64,000 bases of DNA from JAJDOD01 sp039024895. GTDB taxonomy: Bacteria; Pseudomonadota; Alphaproteobacteria; Rhodobacterales; Rhodobacteraceae. Each line of letters opens with the position of its first letter. The stretch's first letter is position 1. The notes beneath the pieces are model-generated. The model was not told the DNA's origin, ran no database searches, and was given only the letters and a program-made list of their open reading frames with translations. Positions 1 through 9,304 of the stretch are shown here, piece after piece. The position numbers and the translations under genes are program-made. The stretch is taken from NCBI GenBank assembly GCA_039024895.1, contig JBCCPJ010000019.1, positions 1 to 64,000 of the forward strand, read 5' to 3'.

Positions 1-115
1 CGCGCCGCTCGGGCAATGCAAAATCATCCAAGGCGCGGCGCATATGATGCCAATGACCCATGGAACAGAAGTAAACACCGCCCTGCTCGCGTTCATCAAC
101 GAGGCCACAAAATGA
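1..115 (+). CDS. Alpha/beta hydrolase, C-terminal end only (partial)
   Basis: The window opens inside a plus-strand gene whose frame begins at base 2 and stops with TGA at 113-115. The last 37 residues contain GAAHMMPMTH followed by a short helix. An isolated His after a Gly/Ala-rich strand close to the C terminus is what the catalytic histidine of alpha/beta-hydrolase-fold enzymes looks like. It lies 59 bases upstream of the flavin monooxygenase gene on the same strand, so it is probably the first visible member of a small catabolic operon. The assignment rests on this short tail only; substrate unknown. Confidence 0.5.
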   Translation, partial: APLGQCKIIQGAAHMMPMTHGTEVNTALLAFINEATK

Positions 116-174
116 GCATTCAAACCCGACGCACGCGTCGCGGCACACGCGACAGCCTGACATAGGAGCACTGT

Positions 175-1209
175 ATGGAATTTTCCCTTTTCGCCCATAT
201 CGAGCGCCAAAGCACCGACAGCTCCCAAGAAACGCTGCAGGAAGAGTTCATCGAACTGTGCAAAATAGCCGATGATGCCGGTATGCGTGCAGTCTGGACT
301 GGTGAGCATCATGGGATGGACTTTACCATCGCGCCCAACCCGTTAATGTCGCTCGTGAACTTGGCACACCACACCAAAAATGTGCGTCTTGGAACGGGGA
401 CGATTGTCGCACCGTTTTGGCATCCCATCAAACTCGCCGGCGAAGCCGCATCGGCTGATCTCATGACTGGCGGTCGGATCGAATTGGGGATCGCACGGGG
501 GGCCTATTCCTACGAATACGAAAGGTTGATGCCTGGCATGGACGCGTGGGAAGCGGGTCAAAGGATGCGCGAAGTCACACCGCTCTTGCCACAACTCTGG
601 GACGGCGATTGCACCCATGACGGGGACTTCTTTCAGTTTCCCGCGACAACATCAGCGCCGAAACCGGTGCAAGAGGGCGGACCGCCGATTTGGATAGCCG
701 CCCGTGATCCAAACAGCCATGAATTTGGCGTCCAGAACGGCTTCAACATTCAATGCACGCCGCTTTGGCAGGGGATGGAAGAGATCGAAACGCTGATGGG
801 GCGGTTCAATAATGCCTGCGAAACCCATGATGGACCCCGCCCGAAGATCATGTTGCTGCATCACACCTATGTCGCGGCGGATAGCGACGACACATACGTG
901 GCCGCACAAGAGTTATCCCGCTTTTACAACTATTTCGGGGCATGGTTTCAGAATAAGCGCCCGGTATCGCAGGGTCTGATTGCAGAGCTTTCAGAAGACG
1001 AAATTGCGGGAAACAAAATGATGTCGCCCGAAAACCTTGCGCGAGATTTGACTATCGGAACGGCGGATGAAGTGACAGACAGGCTCAGGGAAATTGAGGA
1101 CCTTGGCTATGATGAATTCTCTTTTTGGATCGACAACGGCATGTCATTTGAGCGCAAAAAGGCTTCGCTTATGCGCTTCATCGACAACGTGATGCCAAGA
1201 TTTCAATAA
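175..1209 (+). CDS. LLM class flavin-dependent oxidoreductase (luciferase-like monooxygenase)
   Basis: 344 aa, the normal length for bacterial-luciferase-like flavin monooxygenases. The N-terminal strand (MEFSLFAHIER), the AVWTGEHHG motif near residue 43, the VRLGTGTIVAPFWHPIKLA strand-helix near 70-90 and GGRIELGIARGAY near 100 are typical of the TIM-barrel family that uses reduced FMN and O2. The start is supported by ATAGGAGCACTGT before the ATG. It is followed after 12 bases by an aldehyde dehydrogenase and preceded by a hydrolase tail, suggesting a pathway that oxygenates a substrate and then oxidises the resulting aldehyde. The substrate cannot be read from sequence. Confidence 0.85.
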   Translation: MEFSLFAHIERQSTDSSQETLQEEFIELCKIADDAGMRAVWTGEHHGMDFTIAPNPLMSLVNLAHHTKNVRLGTGTIVAPFWHPIKLAGEAASADLMTGGRIELGIARGAYSYEYERLMPGMDAWEAGQRMREVTPLLPQLWDGDCTHDGDFFQFPATTSAPKPVQEGGPPIWIAARDPNSHEFGVQNGFNIQCTPLWQGMEEIETLMGRFNNACETHDGPRPKIMLLHHTYVAADSDDTYVAAQELSRFYNYFGAWFQNKRPVSQGLIAELSEDEIAGNKMMSPENLARDLTIGTADEVTDRLREIEDLGYDEFSFWIDNGMSFERKKASLMRFIDNVMPRFQ

Positions 1210-1221
1210 GAAAGAACGGCT

Positions 1222-2691
1222 ATGAAGCACTATCAGCTTTTCATCGATGGTGAATGGCGCGACGGCGCTGCGGGTCAGGTGATGACGTCCGAAAACCCGG
1301 CGACCGGAGAGCCTTGGTCAACCTTTGCCTGCGCGGCGCCAGAGGATGTCCATCGTGCGGTCGACGCGGCGCGGCGCGCTTTGGATGATCCCGCGTGGCG
1401 CGATATGACGCAAACGGCGCGTGGCAAACTTCTCTACCGACTGGCGGACTTGGTCGAACAAAACGCTCAGAGCATTGGCGCAATTGAAACAACTGACAGC
1501 GGCAAGTTACTCGCAGAAACCGTGAGCCAAACTGCCTATGTCGGTGACTACTATCGTTACTACGCGGGGCTCGCTGACAAGATCGAAGGGGCAATTCTGC
1601 CAATCGATAAGCCCGACATGCATGTCTTTACCCGACGCGCACCCATTGGCGTGGTTGCGGCCATCGTTCCTTGGAACGCCCAAATGTTCCTGACGGCGAC
1701 GAAGCTCGGCCCCGCCCTGGCGGCCGGGTGCTCCGTTGTGTTGAAAGCCTCAGAAGTAGCGCCTGCCCCCATGCTTGAATTTGCAAAGCTGATCGAACAG
1801 GCCGGTTTCCCATCCGGTGTGGTTTCCGTCATCACGGGCGACGCTGAGAACTGCTCTATCCCGCTGACACGCCACCCTGATATTGACCGCATCGCGTTTA
1901 CCGGCGGGCCCGAAACGGCGCGGCATGTGGTGCGCAACTCAGCAGAGAACTTTGCCGTCACAACCTTGGAACTTGGCGGCAAATCCCCGATCCTCGTATT
2001 TGACGACGCCGATATCGACGGCGCAGCCAACGGGCTGATTGCAGGCAACTTTGGTGCATCGGGCCAAAGTTGCGTGGCAGGCTCCCGCGGCATTGTGCAT
2101 CGCGCGATCTTTGACACTCTTGTCGAAGCGATTGAGCGCAAGATGCAAGACGTTCAGATCGGCAATCCGCTCGACGCAGCGACCCACATGGGCCCCCTTT
2201 GCACCCACGCACAAATTGAGAAGATCGAGAATACGCTCGCCAAGGCAACAGCCCAAGGCGCACGTATCCGTTTCGGTGGTGCGAAACTTGATATACCCGG
2301 CAATTACATGGCGCCGACGCTCGTGGAATGTGCAGGTCCCGACACAGAGACGCTAAAAGTCGAAATGTTTGGCCCGGTCATGTCCCTCTTGCCTTTTGAT
2401 ACCGAGGAAGAGGCTGTTGCGTTGGCCAATGAAACAGATTTCGGGCTTGGCTCTGGCCTGTTCACACAAGATATCTCGCGTGCACATCGCGTCTCCAGCC
2501 GGATCAAGTCAGGTATCTGTTGGATCAACACCTATCGCGCTGTATCGCCGATTGCGCCTTTTGGCGGGTTCAACCAATCCGGCTATGGGCGCGAGGCGGG
2601 GCTAAGCGCCATCGAAGACTACACCCGAACGCAGACCGTTTGGATCAACACCTCCGAACATCCGATGAGCAATCCTTTCGTGATGAGGTAG
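1222..2691 (+). CDS. NAD(P)-dependent aldehyde dehydrogenase
   Basis: 489 aa, full length for the ALDH superfamily; oxidises an aldehyde to the acid with NAD(P)+. Visible landmarks are the Rossmann region with PWNAQMFL (about 150-157), the general base in TLELGGKSP (E250) and the catalytic nucleophile in GQSCVAGSRG (C284). FTGGPETAR (about 226-234) is the cofactor loop. The C-terminal PFGGFNQSGYGREAG motif is the usual one. The gene follows the flavin monooxygenase by 12 bases and is almost certainly in its operon. It resembles betaine-aldehyde or gamma-aminobutyraldehyde type enzymes, but I cannot assign the substrate. Confidence 0.9.
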   Translation: MKHYQLFIDGEWRDGAAGQVMTSENPATGEPWSTFACAAPEDVHRAVDAARRALDDPAWRDMTQTARGKLLYRLADLVEQNAQSIGAIETTDSGKLLAETVSQTAYVGDYYRYYAGLADKIEGAILPIDKPDMHVFTRRAPIGVVAAIVPWNAQMFLTATKLGPALAAGCSVVLKASEVAPAPMLEFAKLIEQAGFPSGVVSVITGDAENCSIPLTRHPDIDRIAFTGGPETARHVVRNSAENFAVTTLELGGKSPILVFDDADIDGAANGLIAGNFGASGQSCVAGSRGIVHRAIFDTLVEAIERKMQDVQIGNPLDAATHMGPLCTHAQIEKIENTLAKATAQGARIRFGGAKLDIPGNYMAPTLVECAGPDTETLKVEMFGPVMSLLPFDTEEEAVALANETDFGLGSGLFTQDISRAHRVSSRIKSGICWINTYRAVSPIAPFGGFNQSGYGREAGLSAIEDYTRTQTVWINTSEHPMSNPFVMR

Positions 2692-2794
2692 CCATGCTGG
2701 CCCTAGGCACTTCAATCAATATGCGGTTGCTAGCGAGTTGCGGGAATGCTGACTACGACCTTAGAACGCGCTTACTAACGGCGGGCTTAGGTCA

Positions 2795-3142
2795 TCATTC
2801 GCGAAAAATATTCTCGAACTTCTTACCGCGCGAGAGCTCGTCGACCAGTTTGTCCAAGTAGCGGATTTCTCTCAGGAGCGGGTCCTGGATTTCTTGAACG
2901 CGGACGCCACACACCACTCCCGTAATGGCGGCTCTGTTTGGGTTCTTCGCCGGTGCTTGAGCAAAGAAGCTCTCAAAATCGCGCCGATCTTCAAGCGCCG
3001 CTGCAAGGCCATCTGCATCGTACCCCGTGAGCCAAAATATGATCTCATCAAGCTGAGCCTTCGTCCTTCCCTTCTTTTCAACTTTGTTGAGAAGCAAAGG
3101 ATAAACGTCCGCAAAACTCATCTTGAAGACTTTGGATGTCAT
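2795..3142 (-). CDS. DUF2200 family protein
   Basis: 115 aa from an ATG at 3142 with GTAGGAG upstream; the open frame continues further upstream but that part has no family character. The sequence starts MTSKVFKMSFADVYPLLL and contains KAQLDEIIFWLTGYD and the IQDPLLREIRYLDKLVDEL helix, which I recognise as DUF2200, a small cytosolic family of unknown function. C-terminal residues are Lys-rich (SRGKKFENI). It stands alone, convergent with the aldehyde dehydrogenase gene, beside the 3' side of tRNA-Arg. No function is proposed. Confidence 0.8.
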   Translation of the reverse strand: MTSKVFKMSFADVYPLLLNKVEKKGRTKAQLDEIIFWLTGYDADGLAAALEDRRDFESFFAQAPAKNPNRAAITGVVCGVRVQEIQDPLLREIRYLDKLVDELSRGKKFENIFRE

Positions 3143-3377
3143 ATGGGTTTGTCTCCTACGACAGGTCCTTTCGACTTTGCTGTAATTTACACGCAACTCA
3201 AGCAGCTCATTTTGCTTCGCACGACAACCGCGCTGTGGCGGCGAGAATCCTCGCGACGCCACAGAATTCCACTGTCCTACTTCGAGCGCTTCGTTCAGGC
3301 CGCATGAGGTTATAACAACCGGCGCGCCCACCAAAGTAGACGCATGCTTACGTTTAGCCAAACGACATGGAGATACA

Positions 3378-3454
<77 letters not shown>

Positions 3455-3670
3455 CTGAGGGGCGTATAGCTTGTGCGGAAACGGGGTGCAATTTCTAATG
3501 CAGCATCAAACGCAACGGACGTCGATAGGCGGCGCACCGCGCGCCACGTGAGAAGGTTCTGATTTTCCACGAATTTGACACAAACCGTCCCGCGCTCACG
3601 GGCTTACATCCAACCAAAGGAATTGTTTAGACTATCAGGATAAACAACCTTGGGGGCAAGGAAGGGTTCC

Positions 3671-3799
3671 ATGGTTGATGGGTTAACGCAACAGGATTGG
3701 CAGCGGATCGTTTTTGCGCTGTCCCAATTTACGCATAACGCCGAGTTTAGGGAAACTCTGGCGCGGGTATCGCAATTCCTCGATAGCCCAAAGGAATAA
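3671..3799 (+). CDS. Small hypothetical protein, 42 aa
   Basis: An ATG at 3671 is preceded by AAGGAAGGG at proper spacing and opens a 42-codon frame ending TAA at 3797-3799. The product begins MVDGLTQQDWQRIVFALSQF and is predicted as two short amphipathic helices without signal peptide or membrane segment. It is convergent with sufS, only 6 bases from the sufS stop. I do not recognise the family. The good ribosome-binding site and compact placement are the only arguments that it is real. Confidence 0.45.
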   Translation: MVDGLTQQDWQRIVFALSQFTHNAEFRETLARVSQFLDSPKE

Positions 3800-3805
3800 G
3801 TCCGG

Positions 3806-5026
3806 TTACGCGAACAATTCGTGACACAGTTCCAGCGCGTCGATTAGCACATCGACCTCGTCTGTGGTGTTGTAAAGACCGAAACTGGCGCGCGTTGTCG
3901 CGTTCACACCTAGATGATCCATCAACGGACCGACGCAGTGCTGCCCCGCCCGGACGGCAACGCCTTTCTTGTCAAGCACTGTTGAGATGTCATGGGGATG
4001 GGCAGGCCCATCCAGCGTGAACGAAAAGATTGCGGCTTTGTCCTGCGTTGTCCCTTGGACCTGCAACCAATTCAGCCCGTCGAGTTTCGTCCGCGTGTAG
4101 TCCCGTAGCCCGTCTTCATGGGCCGCAATATTGTCCATGCCGAGCCCCATCATATATTCGAGCGCCACGCCAAGCCCAATCTGCTGGACAATGCCGGGCG
4201 TTCCGGCCTCGAACTTCATAGGCGGATCGTTCCAAGTAATCTGGTCCTTATGCACTTCGCGGATCATATCACCGCCACCGATGAACGGGCGCATTTCCTC
4301 CATGCGTGCGCGCTTGACGAAAATTGCGCCTGAGCCCGATGGTCCGTAGAGTTTGTGACCGGTGATCGCATAGAAATCGCAATCGAGGGCTTGCACATCA
4401 ACTGGCATATGCACGGCGGCCTGTGAGCCATCGACCAACACCGGAACACCTTCGGCATGGGCACCCGCGCAGATGACCTTAATGTCAACTCGGGTGCCGA
4501 GCACGTTGGAAAGATGCGTAACGGCGATCAACTTGGTGGCTGGCGTTATGGCATCCAAGACCTTTTCGACGGGCAGCGCACCGGTCTCATCCACATCGAC
4601 CCAGACGAGCTTCACCCCTTGCCGTTCGCGTAAAAAGTGCCATGGCACGATATTGGCATGATGTTCCATCACTGAGAGGATGATCTCATCCCCGGCCTGC
4701 AAGCGCGGCATCGCCCAGCCATAGGCCACCATATTGATGCCTTCGGTCGTGCCGGTATTCATGATGATTTCGTCCTCGCTCCCGGCATTCAGGAACTTGG
4801 CAATCGTCCCGCGCACCGCTTCATACTTATCGGTCGCAAGGTTCGACAAGTAATGCAGGCCGCGATGCACATTCGCGTATTCCATGGAATAGGCCTGCGT
4901 TACTGCATCAATGACAACTTGTGGCTTTTGAGCTGACGCGCCGTTGTCAAGATACACCAAAGGCTTCCCATTCACCTCACGCGAAAGGATCGGGAAATCC
5001 GCGCGAATGTTATCGACGTCATACAT
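3806..5026 (-). CDS. sufS: SufS group II cysteine desulfurase
   Basis: 406 aa PLP enzyme that removes sulfur from cysteine as a persulfide for Fe-S cluster assembly by SufBCD. The PLP lysine lies in ITGHKLYGPSG (K225), the pyridoxal-contact EHHAN motif near 121, and the active-site cysteine in RAGQHCVGP (C364), the RxGHHC-like signature of group II (SufS/CsdA) enzymes. The N-terminal YLDNGASAQKP block is typical. The start overlaps the preceding YIP1 gene by 8 bases, so it is translated as part of the suf operon. No sufE, sufA or sufT follows it in this window. Confidence 0.95.
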   Translation of the reverse strand: MYDVDNIRADFPILSREVNGKPLVYLDNGASAQKPQVVIDAVTQAYSMEYANVHRGLHYLSNLATDKYEAVRGTIAKFLNAGSEDEIIMNTGTTEGINMVAYGWAMPRLQAGDEIILSVMEHHANIVPWHFLRERQGVKLVWVDVDETGALPVEKVLDAITPATKLIAVTHLSNVLGTRVDIKVICAGAHAEGVPVLVDGSQAAVHMPVDVQALDCDFYAITGHKLYGPSGSGAIFVKRARMEEMRPFIGGGDMIREVHKDQITWNDPPMKFEAGTPGIVQQIGLGVALEYMMGLGMDNIAAHEDGLRDYTRTKLDGLNWLQVQGTTQDKAAIFSFTLDGPAHPHDISTVLDKKGVAVRAGQHCVGPLMDHLGVNATTRASFGLYNTTDEVDVLIDALELCHELFA

Positions 5027-5588
5027 CAGACATGCTCATCGTTTCTGGAACTGTGAAAGGCGCGACGGCAAACGCGACAATGAAGGAGGCGATCAGCGTC
5101 ACTGCAAACGCCCGGCCCAAGCTTTGGAAGCCGTGTAGCGCCGCAACGAAATTGACCTGTATCCAAAACAGGAAAAGTGCCACGCCGAAGATAAACAAAA
5201 CCGCGAGATCTGGCGAAACAAGCGCCAGAACAACCTGTAGCGCCGAGGCGGGCAAGAGCATGGCTTGCAGAAAAGCCACCAACAACAGCGCATCCTCGAT
5301 GCTGCCCAAGCCGCCAAACCACCTTCCGACTAAAGTGACCACAAGGGAGAAAACACCGGTGATCGCCAAGTACACAACGAGGCTGCGGAAAGGCTGCGTT
5401 TCAACCTCCACATTGCCCATGACCGCAAAGAGCAACGTATCCAGCAAAACGCTCAAAATCGCGAGCAGGACCAGTGTCGACAAGACGATTTGGAACGGTA
5501 CACCGAGCGCAAGGATATCTGCAGCGGCAGCGCGCGGCTCACGAATGGCACGCAAGCCTTGCGCATAAAGGGAGTCGAAAAGCGTCAT
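5019..5588 (-). CDS. YIP1-family integral membrane protein (suf operon)
   Basis: 189 aa with about five hydrophobic segments: roughly residues 28-55, 70-88, 97-120, 126-150 and 155-178. The domain layout, with a conserved RAIREPRAAAADIL N-terminal region, matches bacterial YIP1-like proteins placed in suf operons of Rhodobacterales. The start ATG (5586-5588) overlaps the stop of the preceding gene by 4 bases and the stop lies inside the sufS start, so all three are translationally coupled. Its role in Fe-S assembly is unknown; a membrane function for iron or sulfur supply would be speculation. Confidence 0.75.
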   Translation of the reverse strand: MTLFDSLYAQGLRAIREPRAAAADILALGVPFQIVLSTLVLLAILSVLLDTLLFAVMGNVEVETQPFRSLVVYLAITGVFSLVVTLVGRWFGGLGSIEDALLLVAFLQAMLLPASALQVVLALVSPDLAVLFIFGVALFLFWIQVNFVAALHGFQSLGRAFAVTLIASFIVAFAVAPFTVPETMSMSDV

Positions 5589-6088
5589 ACTGCAGGTTCC
5601 TGCCCCGTGCGCACCGCCGCTACAAGTCCGAATATCGTGAACGCCCCAAACGCGCCAATGGCCGCCAGCCCCGATAGCATGGTGCCCGAGCTCTCCCCGG
5701 TAAATCCCGCCGCCAAGCCGGACAGAAGCCAGAGCGGCGACGACGCCAACAGCGCCCAGAACATCGCCATGCGGACATGGTGACCACGGGCGTTGAGGCG
5801 AAGTAGTTTAAGCAACAAGATAAGCAAAATAGACAGCCCATAGAACACAAGCGGCATCATTAGGAGCCACGCAAAGAAAGAGCCCGCCATGCGGCCCTGA
5901 AAAGGGATGGACGGATCTAAAAACGCTTGTCGCGACAGATTGGGCAGCGTGGCCACAAACAGCAGGAAGCACGCGCCCATCAAGACGGCCAACGCACGAC
6001 CTTCGCTGCGCTCGCCCGCCTGCATCTGGCGCGACTGCACTTCCCGGGGTGCGCGATACGTCCGTACGATGTCCAGCGCGATGCTCAT
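5585..6088 (-). CDS. YIP1-like integral membrane protein (suf operon)
   Basis: 167 aa with a charged N terminus (VRTYRAPREVQSRQMQAGERSEGRA) and four hydrophobic helices around residues 31-50, 68-93, 105-122 and 133-158. Size and pattern are close to the neighbouring 189-aa YIP1 protein, so the two look like a diverged tandem pair that may form a heteromer. It follows sufD by 19 bases and overlaps the next gene by 4. No catalytic motif is visible. Function is unknown; conserved position within the suf operon is the main clue. Confidence 0.7.
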   Translation of the reverse strand: MSIALDIVRTYRAPREVQSRQMQAGERSEGRALAVLMGACFLLFVATLPNLSRQAFLDPSIPFQGRMAGSFFAWLLMMPLVFYGLSILLILLLKLLRLNARGHHVRMAMFWALLASSPLWLLSGLAAGFTGESSGTMLSGLAAIGAFGAFTIFGLVAAVRTGQEPAV

Positions 6089-6107
6089 TACTCAGCCGAT
6101 GGCCTCT

Positions 6108-7394
6108 TTAAGTTCTGTGGCGCAATAGCCACCCTTCCAAACGCACCAGAATATCTTCCGCGATGGCCTCATCCTCAATCTCTTCAATCGCTTCGGCCAG
6201 GAAAGCCAGCACAAGCAAATCTTGGGCCTCACTGGCTGGCACACCCCGCGAGCGCAAATAGAATAACGCTTCTTCGTCGATTGCGCCGCTCGTTGAGCCA
6301 TGGGAGCACGCCACGTCATCGGCGTAAATCTCAAGCTCGGGTTTGGCGAGGAATTGTGCGTCGTCATCAAGAAGCAAGGACTGGCTGATTTGATATCCGT
6401 CGGTCTTCTGCGCACCCGCCTTCACCAGGATTTTCCCCTGGAATGTGCCAACCGCCCCATTCTTAAGAACCTTTTTGAACACCTGGCGGCTTTCGCAATT
6501 CACCGCATCATGGGTTACAAAAACCGTATCATCGTGATGAAAGTCGCCGTCACCTACGGCAGCACCGGCGATATGTGCGATTGCATTGTCCCCGGTGAGT
6601 TCAATGAACGCCTCGTTGCGAGTTAGCCGACCATTCGCCGTCAGTGTAAAGCTCTTGAACACGCTCTCTTCACCGAGCCGCGCAAAGATGTGTGTCACGG
6701 CCCGGCGTTCGTGATCCCGCCCCTGACTGCGAATGTGGTGAAACGCAGCGCCATCGGCCACCTCGACTTCAAAGCACTTGTTGAACCGCGCCGCCGCAGG
6801 CCCACCCTCCATGACAGTGACCTCGGCACCCGCTTCCACCTTCACCAGAAAGTGCAAAATGGCGTCGCTATCGGTCTTTTCGTGGAGGTAGCGCAAATGT
6901 AGAGGCTTTGAGGGTTTCCCGGTCACCCGTACCACAATGCCGTCGGTGGCAAATGCGGTGTTAAGCGCCGCGAAGGGACGCACAACCGGATCCTGCCCCC
7001 GAGCTTCGAGAACGCCATATAAGTCCTTGGCCCAATGAATATCTTGCGACATCACATCCGACAACCGCGCAACTTCGACACCTTCCAGGCTCAAATCGTC
7101 CGACGCTTCCGGGTCGAAGACACCATCCCGAAAAACGATGCAAAGCCGGTCAAGGTCACAGAAGGCGGGGTTCTCGTCACCTTTGAACAAAGCCGCCTCT
7201 GGCGCATTCGGTGCATTAAGCGTTTCCGGCTTGGTAAAGCGCCAATATTCATCACGGGACGCCGGAAGCCCCATCGCCCTGAACCGGGCGAGCGCATCTT
7301 GGCGCGCCTTCGTGGCCCAGACAGACCCATCGGGCAGTGTCAGCCGCGCCAGCCGCGCCTCAGTGGCGTCCTGCTTCGCTTGTGGCAGTGCCAT
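6108..7394 (-). CDS. sufD: SufD, Fe-S cluster assembly scaffold subunit
   Basis: 428 aa beta-helical partner of SufB in the SufBC2D scaffold, where clusters are built before transfer to apoproteins. The C-terminal half has the family signatures GTFQGKILVKAGAQKTDGYQ, ADDVACSHGSTSGAIDEEALFYLRSRGV and a final helix; the His in CSHGST corresponds to the conserved SufD histidine at the SufB interface. The N-terminal half is variable, as usual. Start and sufC stop share one base (TAATG arrangement), indicating translational coupling. Confidence 0.95.
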   Translation of the reverse strand: MALPQAKQDATEARLARLTLPDGSVWATKARQDALARFRAMGLPASRDEYWRFTKPETLNAPNAPEAALFKGDENPAFCDLDRLCIVFRDGVFDPEASDDLSLEGVEVARLSDVMSQDIHWAKDLYGVLEARGQDPVVRPFAALNTAFATDGIVVRVTGKPSKPLHLRYLHEKTDSDAILHFLVKVEAGAEVTVMEGGPAAARFNKCFEVEVADGAAFHHIRSQGRDHERRAVTHIFARLGEESVFKSFTLTANGRLTRNEAFIELTGDNAIAHIAGAAVGDGDFHHDDTVFVTHDAVNCESRQVFKKVLKNGAVGTFQGKILVKAGAQKTDGYQISQSLLLDDDAQFLAKPELEIYADDVACSHGSTSGAIDEEALFYLRSRGVPASEAQDLLVLAFLAEAIEEIEDEAIAEDILVRLEGWLLRHRT

Positions 7395-8149
7395 TACGCA
7401 ACCTCCGCGAGGATGTCTGCATAGCCATTGTTCTCGACCTCAAGCGCGAGCTCGGGCCCGCCGCTTTTCACAATCCGTCCGTCCGCCATGATGTGTACAA
7501 CGTCCGGTTTGATATGATCGAGCAAGCGCTGATAGTGGGTGATCACCAACAAGGCACGCCCAGTATCGCGCAACGCATTCACGCCCTCGGACACCAGCCG
7601 CATCGCATCCACGTCGAGACCGGAATCCGTCTCGTCGAGAATGCACATTTTCGGCTCAAGCATCGCCATCTGAAGAATTTCGTTCCGCTTCTTCTCACCA
7701 CCGGAAAAGCCAACATTGACAGGACGCTTCAGCATGTCGGCGTCAATCTTCAGGCTTTTCGCCTTTTCACGGATAACCTTCAGAAAGTCTGCCGCGCTCA
7801 GTTCCTCTTCGCCCCGCGCCTTGCGTTGTGCGTTAAGCGCCGTGCGAAGGAAGGTCATGTTGCCAACGCCAGGGATCTCGACCGGATACTGAAATGCCAG
7901 GAACAAACCGGCGGCGGCACGTTCTTCCGGCTCCATTTCGAGAACGTCTTCGCCTTCCAGCGTGGCCACGCCTTCGGTGACCTCATAGCCATCGCGCCCC
8001 GAAAGCACGTAAGACAAGGTCGACTTGCCCGAGCCGTTGGGCCCCATAATTGCATGCACGGCGCCGGCTGGCACTTCCAGATCGACCCCTTTCAGGATTT
8101 GCTTGTCTTCTTCCTCAAGTTTCACATGGAGGTTATTGATTTTCAGCAT
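7394..8149 (-). CDS. sufC: SufC, Fe-S assembly ATPase
   Basis: 251 aa ABC-type ATPase that powers the SufBCD scaffold. Walker A is GPNGSGKST (36-44), the signature motif reads GFSGGEKKR and Walker B is MCILDETDSGLD; the sequence between them (RKARGEEELSAADFL) is SufC-specific. I place the start at the ATG at 8147-8149 because GAGGAA stands just upstream and the protein then begins MLKINNLHVKLEEE like other SufCs; an upstream in-frame Met adds 15 unrelated residues. It lies 78 bases after the preceding membrane-protein gene and overlaps sufD by one base. Confidence 0.95.
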   Translation of the reverse strand: MLKINNLHVKLEEEDKQILKGVDLEVPAGAVHAIMGPNGSGKSTLSYVLSGRDGYEVTEGVATLEGEDVLEMEPEERAAAGLFLAFQYPVEIPGVGNMTFLRTALNAQRKARGEEELSAADFLKVIREKAKSLKIDADMLKRPVNVGFSGGEKKRNEILQMAMLEPKMCILDETDSGLDVDAMRLVSEGVNALRDTGRALLVITHYQRLLDHIKPDVVHIMADGRIVKSGGPELALEVENNGYADILAEVA

Positions 8150-8227
8150 TTTTTCCTCACGAAACGGTAAGTGCCCGGCCTTGCAGGGACGCAAAGCCAG
8201 GCACAGAGCCCAAGTTGTAGTGTTGAG

Positions 8228-8770
8228 TTAAACGGCGGCCAGTGCTGCCGTTACATAGTCTTCCGAAAAGAACCCGGCGTAGAGCCCAGGCATCGCCTGT
8301 ATCAGATCGGCCTTGTAATAAAACACCGAAGCGAAACCACCCGCGAGTCCCAGAAAGCGCACGCCTTGCATCAGTCGAAAGGTCCAGCCGAAGGCGAGCG
8401 CCAGCAGACCGCCGAACAAAAACGGCGCGTATTGCAGATAGGGCGCGACCGCTTCCGGTGCGGTTATCGGCAAAAGCCCACCGTCCCCAAAGAAATGGAA
8501 GTCCATCGCCTGCCCCACGAACATCGAGAGGCCGCCAAAAATCACAGCTAGCAACGTCAGCGTTAACGTGGAGCCGGAGGTCAGATCGACGTTTTTCTTC
8601 TTTTTCTTCTTCACGCGGACAGTATTGGTCGCCTTGCCCTTTTTCTTGCCGTAGACCTGCGCCTCGTCCACCGGGCCTATATGCACTTCGCCCATGGTGT
8701 TCGCGCCACCCTTCTTGATGCGCGAAATACGACGATCGAACCCGTCGCGTTGATCCTTCGCAATAGCCAT
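8228..8770 (-). CDS. Conserved membrane protein in suf operon, function unknown
   Basis: 180 aa from the ATG at 8770. The N-terminal third is polar and very basic, with a KKKKKK run about residues 57-62, followed by three hydrophobic segments (TLLAVIFGGLSMFVG, YAPFLFGGLLALAFGWTF and FLGLAGGFASVFYY). The predicted topology has a cationic cytosolic tail and a small membrane domain. It lies between the YbjQ-like gene and sufC on the same strand and should be cotranscribed with them. The start is uncertain: no strong Shine-Dalgarno is visible, and MGEVHIGP (25 residues in) is an alternative. I do not recognise a named domain. Confidence 0.65.
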   Translation of the reverse strand: MAIAKDQRDGFDRRISRIKKGGANTMGEVHIGPVDEAQVYGKKKGKATNTVRVKKKKKKNVDLTSGSTLTLTLLAVIFGGLSMFVGQAMDFHFFGDGGLLPITAPEAVAPYLQYAPFLFGGLLALAFGWTFRLMQGVRFLGLAGGFASVFYYKADLIQAMPGLYAGFFSEDYVTAALAAV

Positions 8771-8887
8771 GCCTGTTTTCCCGTTTGCTCGGTTGCGCAT
8801 TTTTTCCCAAGCAAATGCGGCCAAATAATGGCTGCCACGCGGAGAATTCAGTGCGATTTCCTTGATATGAACGGGTTTTGTGCATGG

Positions 8888-9199
8888 TTAACTGACCGTT
8901 ACCGCCGTACCGGATGCTGAAACCATGAGCATATTGTTAATCACTTCGTAATCGAGATCAACGCCCACAACGGCGTTACCACCGGCTTGAACGGCACGCG
9001 CTTCCAACTCTCCCAGGGCCGTTTGGCGCGCCTCTGCAAGCGAAGCCTCATAGGCGCCGGATCGGCCGCCCACGATATCGGTAATCGACGCAAAGATGTC
9101 CCGAAAAACATTCGCGCCGAGGATCGCTTCTCCAACGACAACGCCGTGATAGCTCTTGATCGATTTGCCCTCGACGGAGGGTGTGGTCGTTACGATCAT
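8888..9199 (-). CDS. YbjQ/UPF0145 family heavy-metal-binding domain protein
   Basis: 103 aa, the usual length for YbjQ (UPF0145) proteins, which form pentameric dodecin-like assemblies and are annotated as heavy-metal-binding without a proven role. MIVTTTPSVEGKSI, GVVVGEAILGANVFRDIFASITDIVGGRSGAYE and QAGGNAVVGVDLDYE are hallmark blocks. The start at 9199 is chosen for GGAGAG upstream; an in-frame Met 8 codons earlier lacks one. Placement inside the suf operon suggests a link to metal handling, but that is inference. Confidence 0.85.
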   Translation of the reverse strand: MIVTTTPSVEGKSIKSYHGVVVGEAILGANVFRDIFASITDIVGGRSGAYEASLAEARQTALGELEARAVQAGGNAVVGVDLDYEVINNMLMVSASGTAVTVS

Positions 9200-9304
9200 G
9201 CCTGTCTCTCCCCAAGGGTTCATGGCGCCGATGCGCCCTGGACGTGATCCAGGGCCGCCTCTGTAAGCCGGAGGTTCCGGGTCAAGCCCGGGAGAGCGCG
9301 CGCG